Positions 8,500 to 17,441 of a stretch of 64,000 nt of DNA are shown here, piece after piece. The stretch is from UBA3824 sp017541145 (GTDB taxonomy: Bacteria; Bacteroidota; Bacteroidia; Bacteroidales; UBA3824), in NCBI GenBank assembly GCA_947168365.1, contig CAMVLO010000006.1, forward strand, positions 1 through 64,000, given 5' to 3'. The notes beneath the pieces were generated by a model. It was given only the letters and a program-made list of their open reading frames with translations. It had not been told where the DNA came from and searched no databases. The translations under genes were made by a program, and so were the position numbers. Within the stretch, counting starts at the first letter, position 1. Every line of letters starts with the position of its first letter.

Positions 8500-9429
8500 A
8501 TGATGAAAAAATTTTGTAAGAAAATATTATTACTAACATTATTAACATATGCCATTAGTCTAATTCTCGATATAGGAATTTCAAAATTTGCACAACCGCG
8601 TGGTGAATTTTCAAGTTGGAAAGATCTGTATTCCAATAATATTAATGCAGACTTACTGATATTCGGTAGTTCTCGGGCAATGAACCACTTCAACTCACAT
8701 ATTATAGAGGATTCTCTTAAAATATCAGCTTACAATCTGGGCCTCAGTAGCGCTAGGATAGAAATTTCGTTATTACGATTATTAGAACATCTTCGATTAT
8801 GCAGTAAAAAGCCACAATACATAACATTAGAAATAGATTGGCTTACCATAGACAACGAAAAATTTCTTTGGTCACCGTGGCAATTGTTTCCGTATATGCT
8901 TTACAATAGAAATATGTACACATACACACATCATTTTAAAGGATACAATACTCATTATTATCTTATTCCTTTAGCAAGATATGGAAAATACTATATAGAC
9001 ATTTTCAGAAACTGGAACAATACAGATGTGAACAACAGCGATATTGAAAGAAAGGGATTTGTTGCCTTCAAAAGTAACTGGAATCCTCCAAAAGATATAA
9101 ACAACATAGAAGTGTCAATTCATCAAGAAGAAATAGAATACCTGTATGAGTTCATAAAAGTCTGCAAATCAAACAATATCAAGCTTAATTTTGTTTACGC
9201 ACCTGAACATATAGAAGCTACAAAAATGGTAAAAGGACGAGAAAAAGTCATTGAATACATAAAAAAAATATCTGATGAAAACGGTATTCCATTTGCAGAT
9301 TTTTCCCAAGATAGCTATTGCGCTGATACCACATACTTTTTTAATAAAAGACATCTCAATTCCAAAGGTGCAGACAAATTCACGTCCGAATATTACATCC
9401 CTTGGATAAAAGAATTGTACGGATTATAA
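8500..9429 (+). CDS. SGNH-hydrolase-like membrane-anchored protein, second acetylation partner
   Basis: A 309-residue protein with an N-terminal membrane segment and an SGNH/DltD-like fold. The nucleophile region is FGSSRAM (Ser57/Ser58) and the C-terminal histidine is in RHLNSKGADKF (His285). Related proteins usually have Asp three residues before this histidine; here the position is Asn282, so the triad may be altered. The ATG immediately follows the MBOAT stop. It probably works with the MBOAT protein in O-acetylation, either as a second acceptor-specific transferase or as a structural partner. Confidence 0.75.
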   Translation: MMKKFCKKILLLTLLTYAISLILDIGISKFAQPRGEFSSWKDLYSNNINADLLIFGSSRAMNHFNSHIIEDSLKISAYNLGLSSARIEISLLRLLEHLRLCSKKPQYITLEIDWLTIDNEKFLWSPWQLFPYMLYNRNMYTYTHHFKGYNTHYYLIPLARYGKYYIDIFRNWNNTDVNNSDIERKGFVAFKSNWNPPKDINNIEVSIHQEEIEYLYEFIKVCKSNNIKLNFVYAPEHIEATKMVKGREKVIEYIKKISDENGIPFADFSQDSYCADTTYFFNKRHLNSKGADKFTSEYYIPWIKELYGL

Positions 9430-9431
9430 AA

Positions 9432-9471
9432 ATATAGGAAAAGAATTTTCATTAAAATTCCTTTCCTATAT
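9432..9471. terminator. Bidirectional terminator between converging polysaccharide operons
   Basis: Arms 9432-9449 and 9454-9471 pair over 18 nt with one mismatch around a 4-nt loop. The stem ends are A/T-rich on both strands, fitting termination of both converging operons. Confidence 0.8.
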
Positions 9472-9474
9472 CAT

Positions 9475-10257
9475 TTACTTTCTAAACATTTTATGATAAA
9501 TTCTTAACAAATTATCATATAAATTTTGCGTAAAAGTTTTTTTCTTATATGTTGGTCGCCATGAACCATTACACATGTGTACTGCAATACTCTCATCGGT
9601 TTCGTGTCCAACTGTACAAAAAACTTTCGAAGGTTCTATTAGCAAAGTTTTATCTTCTGATAATTTTAAAATTTGTTGTTCATCTTTATATTTAAAACCA
9701 TATTTTTCAGCTAAATATGCATATAAGCCGGGAGCAATAAGTTTTCCATAAGTCTTATCTTCAACAATTTCTGAATGAGAATCATACCAATCCAAACAAT
9801 CTTTTGCAAACTGACATCCTTTTTCTGCTCCCATAATCGCAGCTTGAATTCCTATCCCTGGAACACCATCAACAGTATTTATCGGATTTCCATTCTCATC
9901 AATAAATTTTGACATAACCTCATTTTGCACAACTTCAGGATGGTACTCCACAGCCGAAAAAAAGTTAAAATTAAGATAATCGTCAAAACTTTTATTTACC
10001 AATACATCACTATCCAAATATATTCCGCCATCAGTATATAAAGCATACATCCTAATATAATCAGATGCAAAAGCCCACTTCTTTATTTTTACAGAATCAA
10101 AAACAAATTTATTGATATTTATATCAAAATTTTCTGTATTCCAACATTTTACTGTATAACCGGGGTTACGCAGCAACCATGAATCCATATAATCTTTAAT
10201 GATAGCATCTTTAGGCTCATTACTCAGCCAAACATAATGAATAATTTTTGGTATCAT
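9475..10257 (-). CDS. GT32 family glycosyltransferase
   Basis: A 260-residue GT32 (Och1/capsular polysaccharide synthesis type) enzyme. It begins MIPKIIHYVWL, a typical family start, and has the DxD metal and nucleotide-sugar site in YTDGGIYLDSDV (Asp82 and Asp84). A late VHMCNGSWRP segment matches the conserved His-x-x-x-x-Ser-Trp end of the family. It is the last gene of the five-gene minus-strand polysaccharide operon, 31 nt after the polymerase gene. The transferred sugar is unknown. Confidence 0.9.
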   Translation of the reverse strand: MIPKIIHYVWLSNEPKDAIIKDYMDSWLLRNPGYTVKCWNTENFDININKFVFDSVKIKKWAFASDYIRMYALYTDGGIYLDSDVLVNKSFDDYLNFNFFSAVEYHPEVVQNEVMSKFIDENGNPINTVDGVPGIGIQAAIMGAEKGCQFAKDCLDWYDSHSEIVEDKTYGKLIAPGLYAYLAEKYGFKYKDEQQILKLSEDKTLLIEPSKVFCTVGHETDESIAVHMCNGSWRPTYKKKTFTQNLYDNLLRIYHKMFRK

Positions 10258-10288
10258 TTTATTTTAAATTATTAAGTAAAAAAATCAT

Positions 10289-11581
10289 TTATAATTTTCT
10301 CTTTCTCAAATATCTCCTGTACATCCACAAGAAAAGAAATACTGGCCAATAGCTCATACCGATAAAAGCAACAATTCCGGGCAAGTCGCCTCCGCGCAAT
10401 ATCGGTATGGTTGAGGCAAATATTATTCCGTGAAGTACATAGCGCATGTCTGAATGATAACGCTTGGTACGATTGAACATCACTTTGAAAAATACTGCGT
10501 AAATCACACAAAAGATTACTATGCCTAATGTGCCGCCTTCTCCATAAAATGTTCCGTAAATTGACTGCGATATTCCAACTGTACCCCTACCCTCTTCCAT
10601 TAATTTATCATTCAAATGCAATTTATTAGCATATCCGCCTACCGGTTTTTCTGGCCAAATGGCTCGCGGTATCGGTCGCAATAATATTTCAAAATGTTCT
10701 GAACCGTAACCATAATCAAGGTATTGTGGATAAACTTGTAAAACCATCATAAAACCGTCAAGCATATTTTGGTCGGAAGCTTCTTGCATACGTTTCTGAG
10801 CATTTTCAACTTGAGTTTCAAAATTGCCGTTTCTGGTTTCCCACTTTCGTGCATTACCGGCAATCATAAACAACAATATTGCAGCAACACCTCCAACCAC
10901 ATAACAAATTCCTTTCGTTACTTTGTTGAAACGTCCTACAATTATAAATATCAATGCTACCATCCACGACAACATCTGAAACCTTGATGTCGGATTATAA
11001 CTTGCAACTGCCGCTCCTACCAACAAAACTAAATATATTATTCGTTGAAAGGTTTGTTTCTTAGGAAGATTTTTCAGCAACAAGAAAAACAAAATAATCA
11101 TTCCGCCAATTGCAAATCCGAACAAAAAGATATAACCGCCGCCCAAAGCTAAATCGCCGCCGGATGATGACAATCTGTTTGTTACCGAACTTATCAACAA
11201 AAATACAACATAAAGTATTACAATTAGTTTTTGCTTACTTTTTAGAAATTGACTGAAAATCTCATCATTATCCAAATACCGGTAACGTTTCTGTTTTTCA
11301 CTAAAAATGATGTAACATATTGAAAAAACAAATGTCCCCATAAAGAAAAGATTTAATGCTTGTATAGCCAACTCGTTGTCCATGTGAAATATATTAATTG
11401 CATAATTCACCTGAACCCATTCTGATTGTCCGGACATCACGGCTTGATATCGCATTATTCCTGTCATATAGAAAAACGCAACAAGCAGCAATACGAACTC
11501 GTCTGTCTTGCGGAAATATTGCACAACGCCAATTCCCGCCAAGATATAAGTTAAAAATTCTATAGTTTCAAAATCAAGCAT
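10289..11581 (-). CDS. O-antigen polymerase (Wzy-type), oligosaccharide repeat unit polymerase
   Basis: A 430-residue protein with about a dozen hydrophobic segments. The motif RPIPRAIWPEKP (about residue 310), in a large periplasmic loop followed by a glycine-rich GTFYGEGG stretch, is characteristic of O-antigen polysaccharide polymerases. Wzy joins undecaprenyl-linked repeat units on the periplasmic side of the inner membrane. Four glycosyltransferase genes flank it in the same operon, with gaps of 13 and 31 nt. No flippase (Wzx) or chain-length regulator is inside the window. Confidence 0.83.
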   Translation of the reverse strand: MLDFETIEFLTYILAGIGVVQYFRKTDEFVLLLVAFFYMTGIMRYQAVMSGQSEWVQVNYAINIFHMDNELAIQALNLFFMGTFVFSICYIIFSEKQKRYRYLDNDEIFSQFLKSKQKLIVILYVVFLLISSVTNRLSSSGGDLALGGGYIFLFGFAIGGMIILFFLLLKNLPKKQTFQRIIYLVLLVGAAVASYNPTSRFQMLSWMVALIFIIVGRFNKVTKGICYVVGGVAAILLFMIAGNARKWETRNGNFETQVENAQKRMQEASDQNMLDGFMMVLQVYPQYLDYGYGSEHFEILLRPIPRAIWPEKPVGGYANKLHLNDKLMEEGRGTVGISQSIYGTFYGEGGTLGIVIFCVIYAVFFKVMFNRTKRYHSDMRYVLHGIIFASTIPILRGGDLPGIVAFIGMSYWPVFLFLWMYRRYLRKRKL

Positions 11582-11594
11582 TAAATATTTTTTT

Positions 11595-12824
11595 CTAACG
11601 TTGAAGATTATCGATTACAATTTTTATTCGATTTCTAAAATTATCTCTGTCATAATTCTTTGCAGTTGCGATTGCACGATGTCTTATCAAATTAAACTCC
11701 TCATCGCTGAGTTGTGCATAAAACATAATTTCATTTGCTAAAGATTCTACATCACGGATAGGAACGATACTACCGTTTTTACGATGTTCTATAATTTCAG
11801 CACCGAAAGAATGTGAAGTTGTAATTACTGGTAATCCGGCAGCCATAGCCTCAGGTATTACAAGTCCGAATCCTTCAAATATCGTTGGCAAAACCAAGAT
11901 GTCATAATCTTGATACTTTTGAAACAATTCTGATTGCGGTATTCCAGAACTGTAATTATAAAAATCTGAATACTTTTTAAAAGCCTCGCCATTACCTTGG
12001 ATGTTACCAATTATATGCAATTCTGCTGAATCTTTTATGATATTAGCAAAAGCGTCCAACAAATATTTAATACCTTTACGTTGCGTAACCGTACCGCAAT
12101 ACAATACTTTTAACTTTCTATTTTTTAGCGACTTAAATTCAGGACCGGATTTTATTTGATCTGCGCAGAAACATAATGGAAGAATTTTTATCTTATCTTC
12201 GCTAATTCCGTCATCAATCAAACTTTGTTTTGTAAACTCAGAAGCAGCCAAAACATAATCGGCAACATGAGGTTCTTCTCGCAAACGCTTTTCGTATTCA
12301 ATAGGGAAAACTAAATTATCAATAGAATCAGCCCATTCGGGAAACAGTCGCTGTTCTTCTCCCAAAATATTTTTTGCAGCAGTAACATGAGCCGTTGCAA
12401 GTTCTACAATTGAAGTTTTTCCGGATTTTTTTGCATACTTCAAAGTTTCAAAACAGCTGCCTTGAAATCCCCAAAACATCTGAGATTTACGTTTTAAAAT
12501 TTGTTTTGACATATAAATATCAAACAATTCATCGCGATGATAAACAGCATTCTGAGATTTTTCGGTTTTGCCATAAAGTTTTCTGTACAGAACTTCTTTT
12601 ACTTCAAAACGCCAATTAGAACAAACTTTGTTACCGTTAAGCCCGGTGATAAAACGTTTTGAGAAATACGAATTACCGGTTTTTATTATGAGATTCTGCA
12701 AGAATTTACTTCCGACATAACTACTTGTATAATAACGATCCAACAAATTTAATTCAAGCAATGATAAAGCTGTCAGATAAGAATGTTGCTTTCCCGAATG
12801 TGCTAAAGTTATCATTTTATTCAA
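11595..12824 (-). CDS. GT4 family glycosyltransferase
   Basis: A 409-residue GT-B fold enzyme. The C-terminal domain shows VLYCGTVTQRKGIKYLLDAF near residue 240 and the E-x7-E donor-binding motif at Glu317 and Glu325 in FEGFGLVIPEAMAAGLP. These are standard GT4 features for retaining transfer from a nucleotide sugar. The N-terminal acceptor domain contains a His-rich THV-type loop near residue 145. It lies 3 nt from the next upstream gene, so it is co-transcribed in the polysaccharide operon. Confidence 0.9.
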   Translation of the reverse strand: MNKMITLAHSGKQHSYLTALSLLELNLLDRYYTSSYVGSKFLQNLIIKTGNSYFSKRFITGLNGNKVCSNWRFEVKEVLYRKLYGKTEKSQNAVYHRDELFDIYMSKQILKRKSQMFWGFQGSCFETLKYAKKSGKTSIVELATAHVTAAKNILGEEQRLFPEWADSIDNLVFPIEYEKRLREEPHVADYVLAASEFTKQSLIDDGISEDKIKILPLCFCADQIKSGPEFKSLKNRKLKVLYCGTVTQRKGIKYLLDAFANIIKDSAELHIIGNIQGNGEAFKKYSDFYNYSSGIPQSELFQKYQDYDILVLPTIFEGFGLVIPEAMAAGLPVITTSHSFGAEIIEHRKNGSIVPIRDVESLANEIMFYAQLSDEEFNLIRHRAIATAKNYDRDNFRNRIKIVIDNLQR

Positions 12825-12827
12825 TAA

Positions 12828-13973
12828 TTATATGTTATTTACTAACGTATTGTATGCTGACAGTTGAATTCTTACATTATTATTCCAAGACGAATATTCA
12901 CTAAACGCAGTCCAATTGTCAACATACGGATTATTTGTCGGATAATTTTTGATAGCATCAACAAGAGCATCAAGATTATCCGGCTCTACCATAACAGCAA
13001 GTTTATATTTTGAAGCCGAATACGCCATCCCCGATTCTGTTTTTGACACAATCAACTTTGGTCTGAAAGGGCTAAGTGAATTTAGTATACCGCTTTGAGA
13101 TTTAAATGTTTGCGAATAATACAGCAAAACAATATCACTATTTTTAAAAATAGAGCTAATTTCATTACCGTTAAGATATTTCACCAAGAAAAAAACACGG
13201 TCTTCAACACCGCAACTCTCAGCAAATTTCTTGTAGTCATCAACATCTTCTGCCGATGTTACAGTAGTTCCGGCAATCAACAAAGCAATATCAGGTATTT
13301 TTGCAACTGCTTGAATTGCAAGTTTATAATTTTTTTCAGCTCTAATATTACCTGTTATCGAAACAACTTTCAGTCCCTTTTCCTTTATTTTACTAATATA
13401 ATCTTCTGTTGCAGAATCAACAGGAGCTGCCGGATATATGCCGTGAGGGATTTTTGAAAATATGATTCTGTTATCAGAATTTTTATAGTAACACAAATCC
13501 GGCAAAGTTTCATGATAAAACGCCAAATCTACAATATCCATAATTTTTTGCATTGACTTTTCCGACCACGAAAGTTTTGAAAAATATGCACTTCTATCGG
13601 GATCATGTAGAATTATAGCTGTCTTGAAATTACGTTTTTTGTATCTTGATGTCCAAAAAAAAGAGGTAACTTGATCAAAATCATTAAATATCAACAAATC
13701 GACCTTATTTTTTTTAACAAATTTGTATGCTCTCAAAGGATTAACCAAAGATCTGTACAAAAAATAAAACTTTCCGAAAATCTTTTTTATTCCTTTAAAA
13801 GACAAATCTTTCATCAAAATATCCTTAGCTTGCGGACATTCTTTTCCTCCGTCCTTTGGGAAAAGAGCGTAACAACGTTCTACTTCAGATTGTTTTGAAT
13901 ATGTTTCTGCAATTTGTTTTGCATATTCATAACATCCGCCAAAAGAACTATTTGAATAAATTGCTACTTTCAT
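12828..13973 (-). CDS. GT-B glycosyltransferase, GT4-like with atypical donor motif
   Basis: A 381-residue protein beginning MKVAIYSNSSFGG, with a glycine-rich acceptor loop and a C-terminal Rossmann domain starting near VVSITGNIRAEKNY (residue 205). This is the layout of GT4 enzymes. At the usual E-x7-E donor site the sequence reads around QSGILNSLSPFRPKL, where the first Glu is absent. Either the family is a distant one or the enzyme is altered. It overlaps the upstream GT2 gene by one base (TAATG), indicating coupled translation. I infer a role in the same repeat unit. Confidence 0.68.
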   Translation of the reverse strand: MKVAIYSNSSFGGCYEYAKQIAETYSKQSEVERCYALFPKDGGKECPQAKDILMKDLSFKGIKKIFGKFYFLYRSLVNPLRAYKFVKKNKVDLLIFNDFDQVTSFFWTSRYKKRNFKTAIILHDPDRSAYFSKLSWSEKSMQKIMDIVDLAFYHETLPDLCYYKNSDNRIIFSKIPHGIYPAAPVDSATEDYISKIKEKGLKVVSITGNIRAEKNYKLAIQAVAKIPDIALLIAGTTVTSAEDVDDYKKFAESCGVEDRVFFLVKYLNGNEISSIFKNSDIVLLYYSQTFKSQSGILNSLSPFRPKLIVSKTESGMAYSASKYKLAVMVEPDNLDALVDAIKNYPTNNPYVDNWTAFSEYSSWNNNVRIQLSAYNTLVNNI

Positions 13974-14992
13974 TATTTAACCAACAATTTAGATTGACCA
14001 TCTTTTTGTTTACCGGATTTGAAAAGCCAACCTTTTATATAATTTTTGATATAAGCCCAACGCTGAGTTTCTATCATCCAAAATGCCAATGGTAAATTCT
14101 TAAAACCATATTTCGGATTATTAATACGTTTCATATTCTTAACAGCATTCAGATACGAACGCAACCCGAACAATTGTAAAACAAATATCGGAACAAAATA
14201 CAGTTTCAAATTTGATGGTATTAAGAAAATAAAAACCGGCAAAAACGGAATTATCGACCATCTCAAAGAAGTTTCAACCACATTAGAAACAAAATTTCTA
14301 AAATTGATTTTACCTTCGCCGTCGCCCAAACCATAACGACCGGCTTCTTTAGCAAATTGTTTTACAGTTTTATGTCTGTTCCAAAAAACCAAAGGCTGAG
14401 GATCAATAGCATACTTAAAACCTTCACGCTTAATTTCACGCCAAAAAATAGTATCATCGGCAGCCAAAGTAAGCCATTCGTGATAACCTCCGATTTTTTC
14501 CCAAACACTTTTATAATATGCAATACTTCGCGACGAAACCGAAAATGTATCATCCAACTTCAATTTATATCCGTTCTGAAGTATATAATCAGCTCTACCC
14601 GCCGGAGTATCAATATCAGATTCATTAATAGCGAAACCGCCGCCTACAACTTGCAATTCTGAATCTTTTTCAAAATACGACACAAGAGTTTCCAGCCATC
14701 GCTTATCATAACGGCAACCGAAATCTGTACTAACAATCAAATCGTTAGAAGAATTTTTAATAGCAAGATTTCTACCTTGAGCCACATTACATCCTTTACT
14801 TACAATTACTTTTATAACCGATTTAGACTTTTTTGCAGCCTCGTTCAACATCTCGATAGTACCATCAGTACTTCCGGCATCTACAATAATTATTTCATCA
14901 GGCGTTACAGTCTGATTTTCAATTTCATCAAGAGATTGTTTCAACCTACTTGCTTCATTAAATATGGTAGAAACTAAAGAAAACTTTTTCAA
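13973..14992 (-). CDS. GT2 family glycosyltransferase
   Basis: A 339-residue protein with an N-terminal GT-A domain: SLVSTIFNEASRL, then EIIIVDAGSTDGT for the nucleotide-binding loop, and STDFGCRYD in the metal-binding region. Two hydrophobic stretches near residues 250-285 suggest membrane association. The first half resembles ExoM/WcaA-type GT2 enzymes. It is the first gene of the minus-strand polysaccharide operon, with a -7 box at 15018-15025. It probably acts early in repeat-unit assembly, which is an inference from position only. Confidence 0.9.
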   Translation of the reverse strand: MKKFSLVSTIFNEASRLKQSLDEIENQTVTPDEIIIVDAGSTDGTIEMLNEAAKKSKSVIKVIVSKGCNVAQGRNLAIKNSSNDLIVSTDFGCRYDKRWLETLVSYFEKDSELQVVGGGFAINESDIDTPAGRADYILQNGYKLKLDDTFSVSSRSIAYYKSVWEKIGGYHEWLTLAADDTIFWREIKREGFKYAIDPQPLVFWNRHKTVKQFAKEAGRYGLGDGEGKINFRNFVSNVVETSLRWSIIPFLPVFIFLIPSNLKLYFVPIFVLQLFGLRSYLNAVKNMKRINNPKYGFKNLPLAFWMIETQRWAYIKNYIKGWLFKSGKQKDGQSKLLVK

Positions 14993-15017
14993 TTGAATAT
15001 TTTTTTAAAATCCGATG

Positions 15018-15025
15018 CAAAATTA
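15018..15025 (-). promoter_or_regulatory. -7 box for the minus-strand polysaccharide operon
   Basis: On the minus strand TAATTTTG matches TAnnTTTG, 26 nt before the GT2 start at 14992. A clear -33 TTG is not seen. On the plus strand the nearby TACTTTTA at 15038-15045 is a weaker candidate for the divergent GT2 gene. Confidence 0.5.
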
Positions 15026-15066
15026 AATTATATTTTTTACTTTTACAGCTTATAAAGAAAATAAAA

Positions 15067-16017
15067 ATGACAGATTATAAATTATCAGTAATTATCCCGA
15101 CATACAACAGAGTAAACTTTATAGCAGAAACATTAGAATGTATTCTCAATCAGACACTAAAGCCATACGAAATAATTGTTGTTGATCAAAACAGTCAAGA
15201 TAATACTGTAGAATTTTTAAAACAAAATTACGCGGGGAAAATAATCCTCATCGAAAACAAAGGAAATCGTGCACCGGGAGCCGGCAGAAATCTTGGTATC
15301 AAAGCCGCAACAGGAGATTTCATACAATTTTTTGATTCCGATGACGTGATGACAAAAAACAAATTTCTTTCTCAAGTTACAAAACTTGCCGATTCACACT
15401 CAGCAGGAATATACTCTCCATACGTGATGTCAATAAAAGACGAGCAAAAAGGATGGTTGCAAAACTCAGTAATTCTACAATCCGAAGATTCCAAACTCGG
15501 CAAACATACTCTAAAACAGATGTTGAAAGGATTTTTCGTACCGTTGCCCGCGTACATCTTCAAAAAAGAATTGATTGACGACATCGGCTTTTGGCGGGAA
15601 GACATCTTTGCGTACGAAGATTACGACTATCTGTTCAGAATGTTTATCAACGGGCTGAAACCGGAATTTACAAACGAGTGTTGCACATTCTACAGAGTAC
15701 ACCAAAACCAAATTACCGGTGGAAATTTTACCAACAATCAACGGGATCAAGACAAAATTAAATGTTTAAAAAAGTTAATTTCTGATTTTTCTGATATTTT
15801 ATCATCACGAGAAATTGCAATTGCCAAAACTCAGATTCACAGAGTAGAATCAGGAGTTAATTCAACCAATATTTCATCGTTGATGTATAATATAACAAAC
15901 ATCTCATTGAGAATAGAAAACAAAATTAACCGTTTAATAACAAAAACCGACTGGCAAATGATACATAAGCCGAATTGCGACAAACAACTATTTGAAAAAT
16001 ACAAACAAATGTTGTAA
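15067..16017 (+). CDS. GT2 family glycosyltransferase
   Basis: A 316-residue GT-A enzyme with LSVIIPTYNRVNFIAETL at the N-terminus, IIVVDQNSQDNT, the G-A-G-R-N-L-G motif near residue 75 and FFDSDD (metal-binding) near residue 95. These are textbook GT2 elements. It is transcribed away from the five-gene operon and is followed 51 nt later by an unrelated membrane protein gene. It likely belongs functionally to the polysaccharide cluster. Confidence 0.9.
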   Translation: MTDYKLSVIIPTYNRVNFIAETLECILNQTLKPYEIIVVDQNSQDNTVEFLKQNYAGKIILIENKGNRAPGAGRNLGIKAATGDFIQFFDSDDVMTKNKFLSQVTKLADSHSAGIYSPYVMSIKDEQKGWLQNSVILQSEDSKLGKHTLKQMLKGFFVPLPAYIFKKELIDDIGFWREDIFAYEDYDYLFRMFINGLKPEFTNECCTFYRVHQNQITGGNFTNNQRDQDKIKCLKKLISDFSDILSSREIAIAKTQIHRVESGVNSTNISSLMYNITNISLRIENKINRLITKTDWQMIHKPNCDKQLFEKYKQML

Positions 16018-16068
16018 TTTAGCCGAAACTTTTTATTCATAACTTACAAATTTTAACGCATAAAGATT

Positions 16069-17436
16069 ATGGACGAACACAACCATCACAAAGGAAACAA
16101 CGAAAACTCCAAAGGCGATAAACCTAAGGATACAAAAGCTGCTGATATCTCTAACGAGAAAACGGCAGATAAACAAAATAATAATACTGAGAACATAAAT
16201 AAAGAAGATGCAATACCGGAATCTTTTGCGGGACTCAACATCAACGACGATGACACCGACAAAAACTCCGACTTTACGGCTGCTCTCTTTCATGAATTAC
16301 AAAACGAAAAAGAATTTGACGTTTCTGACAGCATCGTTACCAATATCAACAATGCTGACTTGATGTTATCTTATATCATCAATCAAGGTATTGATATCCC
16401 CGAAAAGTTGGTAAAATCTGTAGTTAACTGTAAATATGCTTACAAGAAAAACAGATGGACCCCGGATATTGAAGTGGAATTCAATATGGCATTCAAGGAA
16501 CTCACCAACCTGATAAAACCGGTAACAGTCGATTCATTAGCATCATCCATGCCGTCAGAACTAAAAGACGGCATATCAGACCGTATCGTAAAATTCTTCG
16601 GACGAAACAAAAGAAATGCATTATCAAAACGCTCGGCTCGAGGTTATACATTAGGTACAGTAATATGTATGATCGTACTATTATTTGTCCAAATATATTT
16701 CTACTTAGGATCTACACGTCTTACAAATATAGAAGAATGCGGAACCAAGATAGATGAAAAACAAAACCGTCTTACCGAATTGATGATTGTACAATCAAGC
16801 GAAAACGAAAACATCGCGGTAAATACTGAGTTCGAAAGAGTACAATCCGATATCATGGAACTCGATGCAAAACGAAAAGCAAATATCGAAATGCTTGAAC
16901 CGTGGGTACATTTCGTAAGATTCCTTACTTTCAACACCACAATCAGAACAGATACCATAGCGATGTCATCCATCGAAGCTCACGATGCCAACACTGCTAT
17001 CGTACAAGAAGCAAAAAGTTACGATTTGATTCTTGGTATATACGTATTGCCGTTACTCTACGGAATAATCGGAGGCTTTACATTTGTATTACGCGAATTA
17101 ACCCAAGAAATCAAAAACCTTACATTCTCAACAGGCAGCGATGTAAAATACCTGCTCAGAATACTTCTCGGAGCAATCGCAGGTCTTAGTGTCGGACTGT
17201 TTTGGGGAGATATCGAAAACACAGATTACGGAATAGCATCATTATCACCGATGTTGCTGGCATTCTTAGGAGGATACTTGGTAGAATACTTATTGCTATT
17301 CTTAGAAAAACTCGCCACATCATTCTTCAGGAAATACGATCCCGAAACAGAACACAAAGAAGAAAAGAAAGCAGAGCCAAAACCCGCACCGGTAAAAGCT
17401 TCCGACAATTCCAACAACGAAGTTGACAACAAATAA
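16069..17436 (+). CDS. Unrecognised multi-pass membrane protein with acidic, Asn-rich N-terminus
   Basis: I do not recognise this 455-residue protein. The first 90 residues are very hydrophilic and rich in Asn, Asp, Lys and His. A membrane segment lies at about 203-222 (TLGTVICMIVLLFVQIYFYL), followed by a charged, probably helical extracytoplasmic stretch. Three further hydrophobic segments lie at about 322-343, 362-380 and 388-408. The C-terminus is a Lys/Glu/Pro-rich tail. The next gene, a histidine kinase, starts 5 nt after the stop, so the two are almost certainly co-expressed; a sensory or accessory role is a guess from that. Confidence 0.85.
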   Translation: MDEHNHHKGNNENSKGDKPKDTKAADISNEKTADKQNNNTENINKEDAIPESFAGLNINDDDTDKNSDFTAALFHELQNEKEFDVSDSIVTNINNADLMLSYIINQGIDIPEKLVKSVVNCKYAYKKNRWTPDIEVEFNMAFKELTNLIKPVTVDSLASSMPSELKDGISDRIVKFFGRNKRNALSKRSARGYTLGTVICMIVLLFVQIYFYLGSTRLTNIEECGTKIDEKQNRLTELMIVQSSENENIAVNTEFERVQSDIMELDAKRKANIEMLEPWVHFVRFLTFNTTIRTDTIAMSSIEAHDANTAIVQEAKSYDLILGIYVLPLLYGIIGGFTFVLRELTQEIKNLTFSTGSDVKYLLRILLGAIAGLSVGLFWGDIENTDYGIASLSPMLLAFLGGYLVEYLLLFLEKLATSFFRKYDPETEHKEEKKAEPKPAPVKASDNSNNEVDNK

Positions 17437-17441
17437 TAATT

